Assembly (NCBI RefSeq): GCF_050908995.1
Contig: NC_135119.1
Span: forward strand, 18,228,001-18,292,000
Length of the DNA stretch: 64,000 nt
Source: Andrena cerasifolii
Lineage: Eukaryota; Arthropoda; Insecta; Hymenoptera; Andrenidae
Direction: 5' to 3'
Numbering within the stretch: position 1 is the stretch's first letter; every line of letters begins with the position of its first letter. The notes beneath the pieces were generated by a model, which had not been told where the DNA came from, made no database searches, and worked only from the letters and a program-made list of their open reading frames with translations. Positions 1 to 13,400 of this stretch are shown here, piece by piece. A program made the position numbers and the translations under genes.

Positions 1-3000
1 GTTTAAGGTTCAAACGTGAAATATGCGTTTTGTAAATTATTGTTTAACGGTTATACGTGGTTACAATAACATTAAAATACAGTAAAATAATGGTCGTAAT
101 AATAAAAGCTGGAAATACCAGTGTATTTCGACAAAAAAGTTTGACAAAAGGCCTGAAATTATTACAAAGTTTTCATGTAAGTGAAGTTCGAGAGGAAATT
201 GATGAAAATAAGAATTAGCCACGTTTTAAGAGAAACACCCGGGGCGATTAGTACAAAAAATAATATAAATATATATAAAGTTAAAGTTGAGGTAATTTGA
301 ATGTTACGCAGGTTATGCGTGTTGCCTGGCCGTCCAGTGAATTTAGTACAGAGTTTGTCCTTTAACTAATTTCAAACATCTAAAACTTCCGCCAATTTCA
401 CCCTCATTTCTTGCCCTACTATATTCAACCACATTCGATTAATCATCCCACTTTTCAAAAAAGTGACCTAGCCTATACAAGCTAATGATTCGAACAATCC
501 AGACACTGCAGCTTCAACTTCAGAAACACAAATGCTTCACGGATCGGTTCCCCAAGCAGTGGCCCAGGTCCCAAAAGTTTCCCAGTCCGGATAATTCAAA
601 TATCGTTCATATACAATTCCAAATTCAAGCTGCTCCAATAATTTGTATACCCAAGCAGCTTCAACTATTCTAATCTTCCTAACAACCCAAACTCTTCTGA
701 CTTTAAACCAAATCTCACGCGTCCCACTCATCTTCCACCGTCTCCCTCGAACGTGACGTCAAACTGTACGTCGATTCCGATTTACTTGGAACTACCTTGT
801 TCATAAATAACTAATTCGAAAGACCTCCACGTGCAGTGCCACGCGACATCTGAACCTCGTGAACAGAGGAGATATCCACAGTCATCTCATAAACCTCCTC
901 CACGTTGCAATTCTTAATAAATCCCGGCTAAAGGTCACATAGTCCCATAATCTCGTAGACGTCCCATAAGTTACAGCTGGATACCTCGATAAGCCATCGC
1001 TTCCTAGGAAATTACAGCGAGACAGCGATGTCGTGGGGGAGGGAGGCGGGAAATTCGCCCATTGAAACTTTCTTGAACCGTGGAGCAACAGACCCGCCGG
1101 CATTCAGCCGCGTGGGCGTCCAGGCACGTGCTACGAAAACCCCGGATATTATCGCACTTTCGCTGTCTTTTCCAGCGACCACTCTTCCCGGTCCGCCACG
1201 CGTTCCCATGGGGCTCCCGTATTGTTTGATGTTGTTAGAAATTCGTTTGTTTGGCGAGCACGCTCGAGCAGCTCGCGTGGAAGTTCCCGAGGCAGGGCTG
1301 TCGTGGAGGAATTAGGGCCGGTTTACACGATACCGAGGCGGCGTGCCGGGGCGCGCGTATGCGTGTGGTAACAGCAGGGAGGAAAGATTTGTTTCGTGAC
1401 GCCACACGGCATCGTTTCGACAATTACGTTTAAAAACACCGGGCTAAGACGCTGATTGTCGTGAACGTTGCTGGCGGTCTTCCAGAAACAAGTCTGCCCG
1501 CGTGCTTTTTTTTACCACTACGCCTCGCGATCGCGGTCTCTTTTTGCGCACACCCCGGTGCCGCGTTAGAGCGACGAAGGGGAGAGGCTCGCTTTTTAAC
1601 CGTCGGATGAATTTTTTCGTTCGACAGCGAAGCGTGCTCGGGAGGTCTGCTCTTCGAGGATAAAACGGGAACTACGCATCCTGTGGAGCACGGATTGCAT
1701 AACTTTCTCTTTCCCCGGATGACTAAGGAAAAATTCAAGTGACATTCCTCGCGCACGACTTAAGGTGACTTTGCATAGCTGACGCCAAGGTCGACCCAGA
1801 GGCACATGTCACAAATCATTCTGAAAGACTGGAGGCATACGTGGGCTACATAGCTTTGCTGTCTAGTCGTGCCTCGAGGTTTCCGTCAGCTGCAGAGTTC
1901 CCTAATCTAAATTGATACCGAAACTTAAGCAGACCCGGAATTGGAAAAGAAACAGTTTTCTATAAATTAAACAGCCCTCGAAATAGCTCGAAGGTCGCCT
2001 GGCAGGATGTCTTTATCGTTGGGTGAGATGTCTTGCGCTTTCGCTTCGGTGTATTGTACAGACATGTTGTCAGTTGAATACCCTGCGGATCACCAATTTA
2101 TGACACTTTCAGATCAAAAGTATCCCTCGTGTACTAAACATTAATTTTAGGGATTTAGAAGTTTCTAACATTTTCAGTGATCTTACGTTCCCAGAGGTGA
2201 TACTCTCTCAGCTGCATCGTGTATGTTTAGAATACTCATTCGCTGCTACCATTCGAGTAGCAGAGAAAGTGGCTGTATACACATCAACCCAGGGAAGCTG
2301 AACGCAAAGTGCGCGCTCGTTCGTCCATTAGTATGAGAAATGACACGTAACAAAATTCAAAAACACGAAGTGTACTTCACAGAAAAGAAGTAAATGTATA
2401 CACGTATGGGGCGCGCACATATGCACGAAACAAAAATAAAGAAGACAGAAATGTATCAAAGTTCGTTATCTCGTCTGCTGTGGGTCTGAGCGCGTATGGA
2501 TCTATGCCAACGAAAGCATTTTTAAACCACGGTAACATTCGTACTGTAGCTATGGGTGACGACAATCCCGCCACCTCTTTCCCTTGAAAGAATACTGCTA
2601 CTCGTAGAATTCAAAATCGATTCATCTGCGTTACTGATCTCGCCGAGCCCGACATTTCATCTGGCTTCGAGGTAAACACTCAGCACAGGAATCGAATGAC
2701 GTCTACTCGTCAGATTCTCGAACAAGGAGAAACTTGCACCAAGCGGCAGACTTTAGACGCGTTCCCAATAAATCCACAGTTTTCTCCTTTTATCCCGGTG
2801 CCTACACGCGTCAAGGCGTGCGAGCGTTATCAAAAACGTGAGACCCAGCTTTCTAAACGTCCCGCTGGGTGCACTTTCAGCAAATAAAAGCCGACGTCTG
2901 GCGTCCCGATACCCCTCGGATCGGGCGCTTTTATCACGTGTCGTTACGTGAAAACACGATCCGACTGTGACTCGCGGCGGCTTCGCGTCACACCTGTCAT

Positions 3001-3080
3001 CATCATTTCGTCGATGACTGCGCAGGCGGCCGACCAGCGAGAACGGTCGACCGCGCGCAGCCGCGTCTAATAGTACCTAA
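1..3080. other. Non-coding sequence, nothing recognised
   Basis: The longest open frames here are about 100 codons or less. They overlap on opposite strands and show no recognisable family. If the FGF exon at 34159 continues leftward, this stretch may be part of its intron, but that is inference. GC content rises from about 2900 towards the Harbinger-like element that follows. Confidence 0.5.
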
Positions 3081-3253
3081 AGGCGCGATCCCACGGCGCG
3101 TGCAGCGGCAAACTCGCCGAGCCCAGCGCCGTGGGGATGATGAGCTGGGCCTCGCGCGGCTGGGCTTGGGCTTCCCGCCTGTGAAACGGCGAGCCTAGCC
3201 ACGCTGTGGGAACAATCTAAACTCGCCGAGCCACGCGCCGTGGGACCGCGGCT
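3081..3253. mobile_element. GC-rich PIF/Harbinger-like MITE
   Basis: A 173-bp segment is flanked on both sides by TAA (3078-3080 and 3254-3256), as expected for the TWA target duplication of PIF/Harbinger elements. The left end reads AGGCGCGATCCCACGGCGCG. The reverse complement of the right end reads AGCCGCGGTCCCACGGCGCG, so only two bases differ across 20. Subterminal CTCGCCGAGCC motifs are repeated inside. There is no coding capacity. It is much more GC-rich than the other elements in the window. The superfamily call rests on TSD length and sequence alone. Confidence 0.65.
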
Positions 3254-6108
3254 TAAGGACGCGTAGCGATCGTTCGCGGGGACCACCGCTATTTTCGTGC
3301 CGGCTTCGCGTCGTCTGAAAGACGCCAGGACGGAAGGGGTCGGCCAAAAGAACGACGCGGACGCTAAGCAGGCCCCGTAGGGGCACACAACCAACGAAAA
3401 TAAAGGGGTAACGCGAGAGACCGTGGCTCGTAAATTCGCCTCTCCATTGTAAATCGAATGAATAAAGGAGGCAGCAACAATGGCGATATGTTAATCATAA
3501 ATTTCGACGGGCGTGCGTGCACCGTCCACGCGGCGGGAGGATCGTGGAAAGGAGGGAAAAAGGAGGACGGCCGGGCGAAAGGGCGCCCAAACGTAGGGCG
3601 TGCGGGCAAGAACGAGCTGCCGAGAAGAGGATGCGGTGGGATTAGACACGAGGGGGAGAGAGGAGGAGAGACAATGGGGAGGAAACGACTGGACAGGAAA
3701 CTGAAAATATTGTGAAGTGAGTGAAGGGGGAAGATGGGAGGGGACAGAATGTTTCCACGCCCGACTTTATGGCGCACTGAATCGCCAGGTTCGTTTGGTG
3801 GTTAGTGGAGTATGTAACTTTGAAGCTTTTGGTGGAGGCAACATTGAATAGAACAGACTCCACCGTGGTTGAAATATTGGGCAGAGGACAAGATGGTATT
3901 ATGGCCCCCTGCTGGTAATTCAGCCCCCTCGTGATTTTCATATTATAAATATCTAGCGGCTAATAGCGTTATCCACTGCACCTAGGTACTAGTTATATAC
4001 TCAGAGAAAAAGATATAACACTAGATTGAGCTTTGTCGTCGCTATAATAAGCATAAATAACATGACCTGCGAAACGAAAGTTTTTCCTTGTCCCCAAGAA
4101 GAAGTATTTCTTGTAGGTTAATAAATTTAAAGTGGTGTGTGTCGGGATATATTTGATAAGAGGTACTTAGAATCGATACTTACCTACATTTTAAGCAAAA
4201 ATTTAAAGCAATTTTAAAATTATGAATCATATTTCAGGAAGATATATAAAACTGGGGGGGGGGCATATTACCACCCCTTCCTCTATATCGTTGATGTTAT
4301 TTTATCCAGACTGTGTGCCTGTTTTTCGGTTTCTCTGGTAGCCTCAGTGTGTAAGCTGCTGAGAGGGTAGAAGAAAGTTGAAGCCTGTCATGTGGGAGTA
4401 GCTTGTAATGTACTTTGTCGTTCGGTATTAGAATGTGTAAATAATGCATATTCTCCATGTCTTTTAAGAAGGAACCTACAGACCGACGAGTTTAGACCGA
4501 TTCTGCGCAGGTTGCCGCTCATTGGTGCCGGGAGAAGCCACTATTGGCTGTATCCCCACCAACGCTTCCTCGGAGCCAATGAGCGCATTCCACATGCGCG
4601 AAACGGGTTCTTTCTTAGATGACAGGGAGAATAGGTACGTATAAACTACGTATGGTAAACCAAGGTATTAATTCTGGCAGTTATTTAATCAAACTCTTGC
4701 AAGATATTATCACTGCCAGCAGTTCTTGCCAAAATATATACCTGCCGCGAAAGTTTCCCATGCGAGTGATAGAAATCATTAGTATTATTTCGACGTCGCG
4801 TAATTACATGAGCCAAAAATTTAATTAGACCTACCGGTAACAGAACCACGAACGCAATTAAACCACAGAGAATTAATTATGGGTTTTAAATTCCACTTAA
4901 TTATAAATATTGTATGTGCGCGATCTTTCGCGAATATAACGACCCTGTCACACGCAACCATAATATAATCACGGTAGCAAAAATAAGATCACACAGAAGG
5001 CGAAAGGGTGAATCAAGAAAAACAAAAGGGGGGGGGGTTGAAGACAAGAGAAGAGGAGGCAGAAAGGAAAGCAATAGAAGAAACCAGTTTGTGCGAATTG
5101 ACAGCCACGAGGATGATGAGTCTGATTTATTCCGCGAGCGATAAGTCCGACTTACAATTTAGATATCCCACGCGGGAACGCTTCGAGAAAGCGTATTTCC
5201 GCATCTGCAAGGTAGAGAAGACGGACGAACGATCGGGAGGAAGACGTAGATTGCGGCAAACGACCAAGATGGGAGAGATGAAGTGGCTTTGCAAAGAATT
5301 TACAGTTTACAGTCACACAGGTGAACACGGGAAGGGACGTACTGGAAAAGGACCAATGCGAGGCGAGGTAGAACGTCGGAGGATAGTTGGTTCGAGCCTT
5401 ATCTCATGACAAGTGCTGTTTTTGTATCCGGTTTCATGGAAGATAAAGCGTGCACAGAGATGATGCATTCCGTGTGTTACTTAATGCAACAATTTTATTC
5501 ATCGTCCAACTGAGGGAATTCGCGTAACGCGATGATTGTCCGGAAAGGGGCGGAGATTTGCAATTAGGGCTCTTGCGATTAAGAATAATGCCGATCGCCG
5601 TATCTACTTGCACGCCCGTACTTAGTACGCCATTAATAAAAGGATATTTCTTTTATCCTCCTTCGACGAAACACGCATGAAATCCGCGAATGGCGATCTG
5701 CTTTTGCTACTTGGCAACGGTCGAAATGGAAATTACGGCTGCTTTGTAATTCCATAGCTTCGTACCATCCACCGAGGCGCGGCAATTCCTACCCTTTAGT
5801 CACGCAACATTCTGTTAATATTTTTTAGGCAACACTAAAAATCATCCTGCAATTCCTCCGAATGGGTACTCGCAGATTCGAGGGCCATTGCAGGCAACAT
5901 CGTCGTCTAGACATTTTATTAAAACGGCTAAAAGCTTTGAACCAGCCGTGATTCGTCGATAACACTCGACCCTTCGTTTGAGAATGCTTAACGCATTCTA
6001 CTGTGGAAGCCACGAGTGCTATAGTTTGAAACTCAGCTGATTATAAGTAAAATGTGTGCTCTTTGATGGTGCTACAAAGATTCACCATTTAGGGGTACCT
6101 GCTACTAG
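3254..6108. other. Non-coding sequence with an imperfect CCAAT palindrome
   Basis: No supported gene. A pyrimidine/purine-skewed GC-rich patch at 3400-3730 gives long chance frames on both strands. At about 4493-4610 an imperfect palindrome carries ATTGG/CCAAT boxes and TGCGCA-type motifs (see findings). A weak inverted pair based on GGTATTATGG and CATATTACC brackets 3892-4276 and could be a decayed element. A G-run lies at 4254-4263. Confidence 0.45.
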
Positions 6109-6176
6109 GAATGAATATTCAAAGAATGAATATTCAAAGAATGAATATTCAAAGAATGAATATTCTATGAATATTT
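6109..6176. repeat. 15-bp tandem repeat, about 4 copies
   Basis: The unit GAATGAATATTCAAA is repeated four times without change at 6109-6168, followed by a decayed partial copy (ATGAATATT). Each unit contains the palindrome GAATATTC. It sits in otherwise unremarkable AT-rich DNA. Confidence 0.9.
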
Positions 6177-8845
6177 AATTCCTCGAGTACAACCAACCCT
6201 CAAACTTCTCTCATGACTTTTACACGCTTAGCAAAAAATATACATCTTTTCTTCCTCATGAACCTTTTTCAACCCACAACTACCTCTGCCTAGTGAATAT
6301 ACCCAAGACACTGACCTGTGTAGTAGCGAACTACAAAACTGGCCATCTGACAAGAGCCTAACACTGTCGGACAATAATGAGCCTGTCAATAAAAGAAAAA
6401 GCTGCGCGCAGAAACGTCGAAGTGGTAAATCCCTGCGAGAATGATAATCGACGATCTTCGAGGCGCTAATAACGCATCAAGAAGAATCGTAAGAAAGATA
6501 GTTGGGGCTGTAGGGGTTGGAGAATCGACGCGCGTTCGCAGCTAAAAGTCAAAGTAGATGGCTAATCCCTTTCATTAGACGAGTACACGTGCAACCGGTC
6601 GTAATGGCGAGTCACGTTTTCTTGCTCGAGTCAAGTGTCGTTACGTCGACTAGTTTACAACCCGACGACTGTTCCAGCGGCGGTGCTTGTTTCCAAGTGT
6701 ACCCGCCGCTTCCGTACGCGCGGATTTTAATCCTCGCCTGTCACCTTATGAAGACAAATGAACTCAATTTCCCCCCCCGCGAAAAAATCCCGCCAACCCT
6801 TTTATACACGGTGTTACGCGGCTACCAATGGGTGCAATGCGCGTTCCGATGTCCCCGGCTGGGAATTACGAAAGCGTATGCAGATTCGAGTGAAGGTGCG
6901 AAGCGAAGGTAACCGAAGAGCTATGCGGCTGCGTAATGACAGTGGCTACGTGCAAATTCAACACACAAAACACGGCTTCCCGTTTCCGAACGCATTACAG
7001 ACAGAAAACTGTGAATTGCGTAGGTGGTGAACGTAATCTTGCACTGTAGCTTTGCTTCTACATGCTTGCGATTAAGCGTGGTATTAAGTTAGAAGGGGGA
7101 TGGGGGGAGAGAAGAATCTCAGCCTTGTTTCTATAGTCTGAGTGGGAAATATTGGCTGCTGGGATTTCCGGGTGAGTATCCACCTCTCAACTTTTGACAG
7201 AGTAAGGATTCTTATCAATTACAACTCGATATACACGTCGTTTCAGCTTCTGCACTACTTGGTTCGATTCACGGTATCTTAAGGCATGGGCTGCGTTATT
7301 ATTCTTACTACTACTCCTCAATCCTTTGAGAACCTTTACAAGTTCTTAATCACTGCACTTTAGTTTCAATTTTTAATGTAGTACATTTTCAGGGCTAGTC
7401 AAAGTTAAATTCCAAGTCGGCTCCAATTTTAATTGTATTGCACCCTAAATGGTGTTCACTTACTCGTGCATGCAAAACTTAAGGAGGACTTATTTTCCTT
7501 TTCCTTCTATTGAATTTTCTTTTTTTTTTTGCTTTCCACTATATTTCCCAATGTTTCGTCATGTTTCTTCTTGCTCATAAAGAACCGGACTCCTTTCACC
7601 CTAAGTACACCTAAACCAGTGAATAGCGGACTAAGTGCCTTTCCAGACAAGACGCTCCTATAACTCGCGCAACAAAAGTGTCTCACATGAAAAGACTCCG
7701 AGAGGATTTCATGTACTCCGCAAACACCACGCCACTTCTCCCATCCTCTCTAGCTGTCTCACTTGGAATGCCAACGTTTCCTCGATAGCAACGAAAGACC
7801 ACCAAGCCACCATTCCGTGGTACACGCCCATACGGCGCAATAAGAATAAACGATTGAATCGTGATTCACCCTTCGTCCATTCTGATGGCCGAGCTTTGAC
7901 AAGCGACTCCTACACGCGAACGAAACCCATGTCCATAACGCGGATAAGCCACGTCAAGTTGCCACCGCGCTGTGAGGGCGACGCGACACGACGTCACCAT
8001 AGAGAGAGGGCCAGGATGAGGCGGCGCGGTGCGGCGCGGTGCGGCGCGGTGCACGCTGGGCCCGTTTGAAACTAATGCGTCTGTCCAGCGATTCGGGCAC
8101 ACGACGAAAATCAATCAAGTCCATTAAGGGGTCCACGAACCGGCCGAGCATTATAATGCCGATACCAGCCAGTGTAACGCGATACCTATGCGTCGTTGAC
8201 CGACGGCTCCGGGAGAGAGACGCTCGGACCCTCCTCTGTTATGTCATTAATGAAGATCCATTTAACGTGACGCGCTGTCGATTACGAAATTGATGACGAT
8301 TCTCGGCCGCGACGTCAACTGTCCTTTAACTTCACCGTTCTGATACTGTCCGCCTCCGGTTGTGGCCCCTTCCCAGCTGTCGACGTGAAAGTCCACGAAA
8401 TCGAGCGAGAGTGAAAGCAGAAAGGGCGGATGGGGGTTCGAAAGGGAGAAGTTAAAGGGAGACTTTAACGCGCGCGAAGGTATGAAATGGAGAATGGGTA
8501 ATTACAGGGTGTTGGAGTTCAACGAGTCTCAGTGTTAGGACTAAGGGGCTGCGTTTCTCTTTTTCTGGAGAAGAGGGGCGAAGGGTCTTGACCGGGGCGT
8601 AAGGTGACGACCGTAGCCAGTCTGAAAATTGTGACCAAACCGTGCAGATCGCGTTCCGTCTCTTAAAGTTTCTTTTTTCTTGTATACTTTTATATATATA
8701 ACCAACTAACACTAATACGTGGACACACTGTGTATTGTCTGTCTGTACAATAAACCATAGTTGTGTTTATAGTGTGACATTTATTTTCAACCTCTGCGGA
8801 GTAATTTCCAACACAGGGGATGCGAATATTCAGGGATGTGGTATA
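6177..8845. other. Non-coding sequence, nothing recognised
   Basis: No gene is recognised. Overlapping short frames are present, the longest about 144 codons at 7635-8069, and none matches a known family. The block at about 7960-8250 is GC-rich and contains the decamer repeat listed separately. Confidence 0.45.
8021..8052. repeat. 10-bp GC tandem repeat
   Basis: The decamer GCGGCGCGGT is repeated just over three times in tandem without change. It is a minisatellite-like expansion in a GC-rich patch. Confidence 0.9.
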
Positions 8846-9331
8846 TTCTCATATCGTCGATGATAGTGCAAAACCGCGTATCAGCAAAAGTAGCAAAATT
8901 GAGATTTCGTGCCCACGGTTGCCAAATGTTGTTTCGCTTTTTCTAAAAGTCACGCCATGTGAAATAGCCAGTAGGAAGCCGCCTTTTTACCAACGGAACC
9001 AGCAGGTTCAAGGATACCGTGGATCTGTCTCTCTTAGCAAGTTGGCGACAAAACCGCGCATTTACAGAGAAATCAGGTGAAGTGGCGGCACGTTTGGTGC
9101 GTGAAAGTGACTTTACACAGAAATTAAGCATTTTTATGACGAATTGATGTTAGTATTTATTACATGGAGTGCTAAAACTGTCCCCAAAAAGTCCAATCAA
9201 AGAAAAAATCCCCCTTAAAATGGCTGAAATACTAAGTTTTTTCTTCCTCCTGTAAAATCGGTAAAATGCAGAACCGCGGTATTTACAAACTGCTCATACG
9301 CGGTTTTGCACTATCATCGACGATATGTCAC
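8846..9331. mobile_element. TA-flanked palindromic MITE (mariner type)
   Basis: A 486-bp segment has terminal inverted repeats. The left end carries CATATCGTCGATGATAG and the right end carries its exact reverse complement. The match continues inward through GTGCAAAACCGCGTAT. TA dinucleotides flank both sides (8844-8845 and 9332-9333), as for Tc1/mariner insertion. The motif AAAACCGCG recurs inside near 9051 and, as GAACCGCG, near 9271. It has no coding capacity. The exact outer boundary is uncertain by a few bases because the outermost bases match poorly. Confidence 0.65.
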
Positions 9332-10285
9332 TATATTTTTGGAGCCCCTAGAGGAAATTGGAATATTAAAGAAACGTAATGCAACATCAGCTATCAACTG
9401 CCTACATTAACACTTAGTTTGTTGATTCGAATATTCACGTTATAGCCACCTAAATACTATTTCTTCGATCCTACTTATTCACTACGTAAGACCTGCATAG
9501 CTGTTATGAAAGATTCGCTATAACTGAACCAAGAGAAAACTCGTCAGCATCCAATGAAAACGAGACACAATCGAGTAGAAATACGAGATTCAGGACAGAG
9601 ATCGAGAGAAACGGCTAAATTGGGATTGAACGGAGAAGATTGTTCTGATCGATCTAGGTGTCGACGCCTCCAGATCGTGAGAGGTGATAAGGCAAAGTCG
9701 ATTTAATGCCAGAATACATGTAGCGTGCAGTTTGCGATACGCCAAGCGATGCACCACGCTTGATAGTGTTAATGTCTTCGATAATCAACCATCTCGCGTG
9801 GAAATGAACTGTACTCCGTGCTACATGGACTTCGCTATTTTCTCATGAAAACAGGCCTTGCGTGGAAGATCATAGTAGCATATCTCTAGAAGAAAACTTT
9901 CAATCCGCAAATTTTCACAATTAGCCCGGTGACCCTCGGTCAGGAATGCGATCGTCGACGCCGATAGATCGCATTTGCACGCGAAATTCAGCAACTGGAG
10001 CGTCGCGTCTATTTTTAACCGCATTACGAGCGTGTCACGATTGCTTAACTAGTCGTCGCGAGCAATGCAACACGCATCGTCTGTGACGATGCACCTAGGT
10101 GACGACCGACCACGTGTGTACGTGGCCTGTCACGCCGCGACGACGGAATAAACGATGAAAAGCGACGCACGTAATTCAAGAATCATGGACATCGAAGTTC
10201 ACCGACTGCATATTATGCAGGGCGAATTCCACTTGCGCCCAAATCGCCCGCAGCGCACGTGACTTTCATTAAGGCAGGTTTTCAT
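9332..10285. other. Non-coding sequence, nothing recognised
   Basis: AT-rich DNA followed by mixed GC DNA. Only short chance frames occur, and no repeat or gene signal was seen. Confidence 0.5.
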
Positions 10286-10484
10286 ACACGCGACTGGACG
10301 AAATGTCACAAATTTCAAGGCCGATTTTCTCAGGAATGAAGCGCGATATCAAAAAAAGTTACCCTTTCTATTTGACTTATAACAAGCAAATAAGTCGATG
10401 AAAAGGAATAACATTTTTTGATATCGCGCTTCATTTTCGAGAAAATCGACTTTGAAATTCTCGACCTTGCGTCTAGTCGCGTGT
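10286..10484. mobile_element. Short palindromic MITE-like element
   Basis: A nearly complete inverted repeat of about 200 bp. The left arm starts ACACGCGACTGGACG and the reverse complement of the right arm starts ACACGCGACTAGACG. The arms also share GATTTTCTC and AATGAAGCGCGATATCAAAAAA. About 50 bp form the loop. No clear target duplication was found, so the boundaries are approximate. The structure could fold as a long hairpin if transcribed. It has no coding capacity. Confidence 0.6.
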
Positions 10485-13400
10485 CGGGAAATATTGTGAG
10501 AGCGCCATCTACTAAAGTAAGCTCTATAATCCAGTCAATCGCGTTACAGGACTGGTGTCAGACAAGCATTGAAATATTGCAATAATGTTTTTGTCATTAA
10601 ATAGTCTGTTAAATTTTACAAAATCGATCATCAAACAGTCGGAATTCCCAATACTGCCAATAACAGGTGACAACTAACCCGATTAGACTGCTTTAATTTT
10701 CGCCACCAGATGGCGTGGCGGAACTAAGAAAATGCCAATAGGAAAACCTAGGCTGATGAAAATCACGAGAGTTGTGGGCGATTTGTGCGTAAATAAGTGG
10801 AATTCGCCCTACACAGTAACCTTCCAACGAGTCCCAAACGACGCGCCACCTGGTGTACGAAAGTGAAAGCTTCAAGCTGTTAATGCTTCGCGAATCTCTG
10901 TGGGAGGCTTTCAATCAGTCTGCTCCAAATTGTAACGATATCCCATTAAAAGGTGCCAAGGATCATCAATAAGCTTGCCATTCTTCTGGACCCCGCTGAA
11001 GAGGACTTTGGGAGCCATAAAGAGGCTTCATTAATAACAATTTCAGGGAATAGACACCCGTGGCACGCTTGGCCCTCCCTCCTCGACCAATATCGGTTAC
11101 GACAGCGTTGACCTATTCAGAGGTTAATAGTTCCCGAGGCTGTCTTCGCGACAAAGGTATTAAAATGCGGGCTGCCGCGTCAGGGGGAGCTTCATTTATC
11201 ATGTTTCGGGCCGAGTCGGGCATCGACGCTTCAATGCGCGTGAACACACTCCGTTTCGTATAATCCGACAAGGGAATAAACGCTAGCGCGCGTGCGCGCG
11301 CTCACGGTCCCCCTGCCACGCGATACGCGACAGGATAATTTTTTTGCGGCGTATAACCTCCTGACAACGCGTAACAACGTTATCCGTCCTCCCTGATAAG
11401 GACGCAGGACAGTCGGACTTTAATAACGGAGGGCGCTGCGTTCGCGCAACAATGTCTGCAAAATTGACGAGGAGGATAATGTGACATACCCAGCGGTAGA
11501 GCATCCTGAACCGCTGACGGGCGTAAGATGATGCATTCGATCGTTATCGGATTGGGCGATCTGGTTCCATCAGCGAAGGCGCCACTCGCTCCGATGGCAC
11601 GGCTTCGTGGCCGGCCACTCCGTACTCCGTTTCGGCTTTCTTATTTTTCCGTTCCGAGGGGGTTGGATTGACTCCAGCTTTGCCGCGTCGCCGGTTTTAA
11701 TCCACTGATTGTAATTAGGGGTCTTACGGGAAATTCGCGTGGCTCTTAATAGAGATTAACTTGTATCATTGGATCGTGCCGATTGAGACTGTATTGCAGG
11801 GGGATCTGAAGTATTGGATTATGGAAGGTATCGGGTGTTACGTTGATGATCGCGCGCTGGTGAGTGTTACTTATCTGCGTCGATGTTGTGGAGATAGTGA
11901 TTAAGTGTAATTATATCGTTGTGGATCTTAATTGGTTCCTGAGGTCAAGTGCAGGCTGAGGGGAGTGGTAGGAATCTATTGGAGAACTGAATGCTTATCG
12001 TAGGTGAAAATTTCATGGGGGAATTTTGAAGGAGGCTGGTAATCTCTGAGATGGCGCTGGAGAAGCTTGCATTCTTGATCTACGAAACCACTTCGGGTAT
12101 ACACAGATATACTTTTATGCACAATTTTAAAATATTCAAATTAAGAGAATTAGACACATTAATATTCTTCCTATCATTCTAGTAGGGTGACTGGGTGTAT
12201 TATGCCACCTTGAGGAATTTTTTCAATAATTTCCTATTTAATTCATAGATGGCGATAATTGTGCGTTCATTCCGTTCGGTTTAGTGCAACCGCCGTCCGC
12301 CGCCACGATAATAGTCATTTGCTTTGATCTCCGGTCATTTTCAACAAATTCAGGTAAGTTATAAAAATATTGTCTTGATTTAATTCTAAATTAATTCTAA
12401 TTCGCGGATTATACAATTGATCTAATTAGTTGTACAGTTACTCAATAGATTATTCTAGATTATACTAACAAATGAATTTTGTAACCTCTCAAACAGGAAC
12501 CAAAACCACGTGCTTAGAAATTTTCGATACTTTTTTCATGGCCCTGTAGAATATCTGAACTCTATTATTACGATAAAAATCGACTTAGATGTGACTGAAT
12601 AAGAACTACTTGTTGCAAACAATGGGTCCATGAAAACTGTACATATACATAGAGATTGGAGACAGTTTACTTTGTAAGAAATAATTATTCTTAGAAAAAT
12701 ATTTTCACGTTTCACTGATTACGAAGGTTTTCGATTAACCATTTTAAATAATTTAAAATATTGGTCGTTGATTTTCACGAATTTTGAATGGTTAACTCCC
12801 AATCCAGAGCTTAGGGCATATTACCCACCACGTTACGTGAAATGTCACCTTTGAAAAGTTTTGTATTTTGCATTTTATTATTACACCATAAGCACTAGAT
12901 ATCTGTAATTATTAACCAATAAACATAATTAATCATACTTTCATATAGTTTTATCTGTCTCCCTGCATCTGGTACTGAGTCGCCCTAAATAAAACACATT
13001 GTTAAATCTTAAATTTCTTATTGTACTTAAATATAAATACATACAACTCTTTCTAACATCGCACAAATCCACTGAAACTGAACTACAGACTCTGGTACCT
13101 AAAAAGCCCACTTCCTAATTCATCTCGAAACCTGCCCAATTAACAAGTCATCGCTCACTAGCCTACATTCATTCACCAACTACCATCGAAACATTTTATT
13201 CCCGTCGCAAGGATTAGGTGAATTCATTGATAACACCCACCCCGATCCCGGTTGCTAAAAAATACAAACAACTCTACACACGGCCAGAACGTTCGTAAAC
13301 TCGAAACGTTTCCGACATTCCCGTCTAAACGACGGCTCACCGGCATTCTTTCGGCATTCATTTCATTTGAGTTACCTACGTCCGGGATATTTCAATTAAA

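Noticed and set aside
8124..8140. TTAAGGGGTCC as a piggyBac-type end
   Set aside because: No inverted partner was found within 1 kb, and the match stops after ten bases. The same applies to TTAAGGGGCC at about 26398.
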